From assembly GCA_023426005.1 (NCBI GenBank), contig JAFABO010000110.1, forward strand, positions 1 through 6,415: a DNA stretch of 6,415 bases, in the 5' to 3' direction. The notes beneath the pieces are model-generated. The model was not told the origin of the DNA. It ran no database searches and worked only from the letters and a program-made list of their open reading frames with translations. Positions within the stretch are counted from its first letter, which is position 1; every line of letters begins with the position of its first letter. The translations under genes were made by a program, and so were the position numbers. This stretch comes from Bacillota bacterium. Lineage in GTDB: Bacteria > Bacillota > Clostridia > Acetivibrionales > DSM-1351. Below, one piece after another: positions 5,505 to 6,415 of this stretch.

Positions 5505-6415
5505 TTCCCCTGCAGTGTAACCAGGCCGGCATAATCTCCGGCTTTCATGCCCTCCGAATCCAATTCTACTGCAAACGTACACTTAGGGCCGCTGGTTCTT
5601 TGTGTCAAGGTATTCCTCGCAGTTAAAATATCATCGGCAAGAGTTTGAGTTCGAAGCCTCAAAAATCCAGGCCGTTCAGTAAAAGACCAGCAAGTGTTTT
5701 CGGGATTGTGATTCCATTCCCATCTCAAGTCCAGCTTATTTTTAGAATGATTAAAGGTATCGCTGACTATCAACGGTTCAGCATCATACTTCTCAAATGG
5801 TACTTCAAAAAAACCTGCTTCAACCGGATGATTGATACGTTGAAAGGTTTTGATCCTGTTTTTGTAGTCAAGCCCGCCAAAATTGTTTCTTCCGGGCATC
5901 TGGCCGTCACACCCGGGATAAACATAATCAATGGACAACCCATCACACTTTGTCGCTATTTCCTTTCGTACTTCAAAACCGTAATACATGTAATTAACGG
6001 TTTTGCTTTCTGGTCTGCTCATGCCTATGGATCCAATTGTATACCAGGGATCGGTGTTGTTTTCAGACTGTACAAGGTCAAGCGACCTCATTGTTACATC
6101 CGCCCCCCAGCGTGAAAAGGCCGCTGTCTCTCCCGATTTAATATTTTGCATTGCAAACAGCGGCAGTGCATAGCTGGTTTCCTTGCACCAGAAATATTCA
6201 CAAGCCAGGTCTTTTCCAAAAGCGTACTCCGGTGCGAATTCATTCTGCCTGTACCAGACACCGGGTGCAAAGCAGTTATATTCATGAGTATCATCCGATT
6301 CAGTCATTATAAAAGATATTTTTGTCGAAAAGCCCAGGTCATCTCCCGCTTTTAGAACCTTGACATTCCGGATTATTCTAAATCCATTACCTGCAGCTTC
6401 ATACTCATCCGAAAA
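5468..6415 (-). CDS. Glycoside-hydrolase-like protein ending in a truncated GH43 C2 domain; N-terminus outside window
   Basis: The frame is open from the right edge; 315 residues are readable, and upstream codons in frame show that the ATG at 6307 is internal. Residues 1 to about 216 are not assigned to a family with confidence. They are aromatic-rich with CFAPGVWYRQN and YVYPGCDGQMPGRNNFGG, resembling a carbohydrate-active beta-sandwich of a six-hairpin-type protein. From about residue 217 (SDTFNHSKNKLDLRWEWNHN) it turns into the C-terminal concanavalin-like domain of GH43 beta-xylosidases/arabinofuranosidases (GH43_C2), with WSFTERPGFLRLRT, ARNTLTQRT and AGLVTLQGNYGLIGV. That domain is normally about 190-200 residues; only about 93 are present, followed by FIWSL and a TAA read through the antisense of the neighbouring regulator. 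No GH43 catalytic propeller precedes the C2 part in the window. An in-frame fusion of two broken genes is the best reading, and the product is probably inactive. No terminator is visible; the last 37 bases overlap the regulator. Confidence 0.65.
   Translation of the reverse strand, partial: FSDEYEAAGNGFRIIRNVKVLKAGDDLGFSTKISFIMTESDDTHEYNCFAPGVWYRQNEFAPEYAFGKDLACEYFWCKETSYALPLFAMQNIKSGETAAFSRWGADVTMRSLDLVQSENNTDPWYTIGSIGMSRPESKTVNYMYYGFEVRKEIATKCDGLSIDYVYPGCDGQMPGRNNFGGLDYKNRIKTFQRINHPVEAGFFEVPFEKYDAEPLIVSDTFNHSKNKLDLRWEWNHNPENTCWSFTERPGFLRLRTQTLADDILTARNTLTQRTSGPKCTFAVELDSEGMKAGDYAGLVTLQGNYGLIGVFIWSL

Noticed and set aside
5525..5542. Hairpin GCCGG / CCGGC as terminator of the second AraC-type gene
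   Set aside because: The stem is only five pairs, is followed by TTTC rather than a T-run, and lies inside the opposing coding sequence.
5645..6115. 156-codon plus-strand frame
   Set aside because: It is antisense to the glycosidase-like frame, which carries the recognisable GH43 C2 motifs; the plus-strand translation resembles no known family.
1..6415. Insertion sequences, tRNA/rRNA genes, CRISPR arrays, riboswitches
   Set aside because: No transposase motifs, terminal inverted repeats with target duplications, repeat-spacer pattern or conserved RNA folds could be seen on either strand.

Overview
The window reads as a spore-forming, plant-polysaccharide-degrading clostridium (Firmicutes). 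The grounds are AGGAGG-type ribosome binding sites, A+T-rich intergenic DNA, a CotJC-type manganese catalase remnant and genes for pectin/arabinan breakdown. No transposase, RNA gene, CRISPR array or phage gene is visible.

Layout from left to right. At 1-736 (minus) is the N-terminal 245 codons of kduI, an isomerase of the unsaturated-uronate (pectin) pathway, cut by the window edge. At 737-930 a divergent control region leads into an AraC-type regulator (931-1788, plus). Directly behind it lies a 5'-truncated manganese catalase (about 1821-2342, plus) that keeps its own 3' end and terminator (2369-2421). A second, bidirectional-looking terminator (2458-2489) closes the minus-strand GH127 beta-L-arabinofuranosidase gene (2505-4463). 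A second divergent control region (4464-4601) separates GH127 from a second AraC-type regulator (4602-5504, plus). The rest (5468-6415, minus) is the 3' part of a glycoside-hydrolase-like reading frame. It joins an unrecognised carbohydrate-active-looking segment to a shortened GH43 C-terminal (C2) beta-sandwich domain, and overlaps the end of the second regulator tail to tail.

How it fits together. There are two regulator/enzyme pairs, each a catabolic gene divergent from an AraC-type gene. Both divergent regions share a 24-base element (796-819 and 4518-4541, 20 of 24 identical), in the same orientation and at nearly the same distance (59 and 54 bases) from the kduI and GH127 start codons. 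Each region also holds a second ATTGYAA core in inverted orientation. This suggests that kduI and the arabinofuranosidase belong to one regulon for pectin with arabinan side chains, with the control sites also overlapping the regulators' own promoters.

The second theme is gene decay. Three probable breakpoints (about 1822, about 5471-5486 and about 5767) join unrelated gene pieces, which points to past deletions or to an assembly artefact. I see no convincing new multi-gene system; the shared control element and the fused gene remnants are the parts most worth checking.
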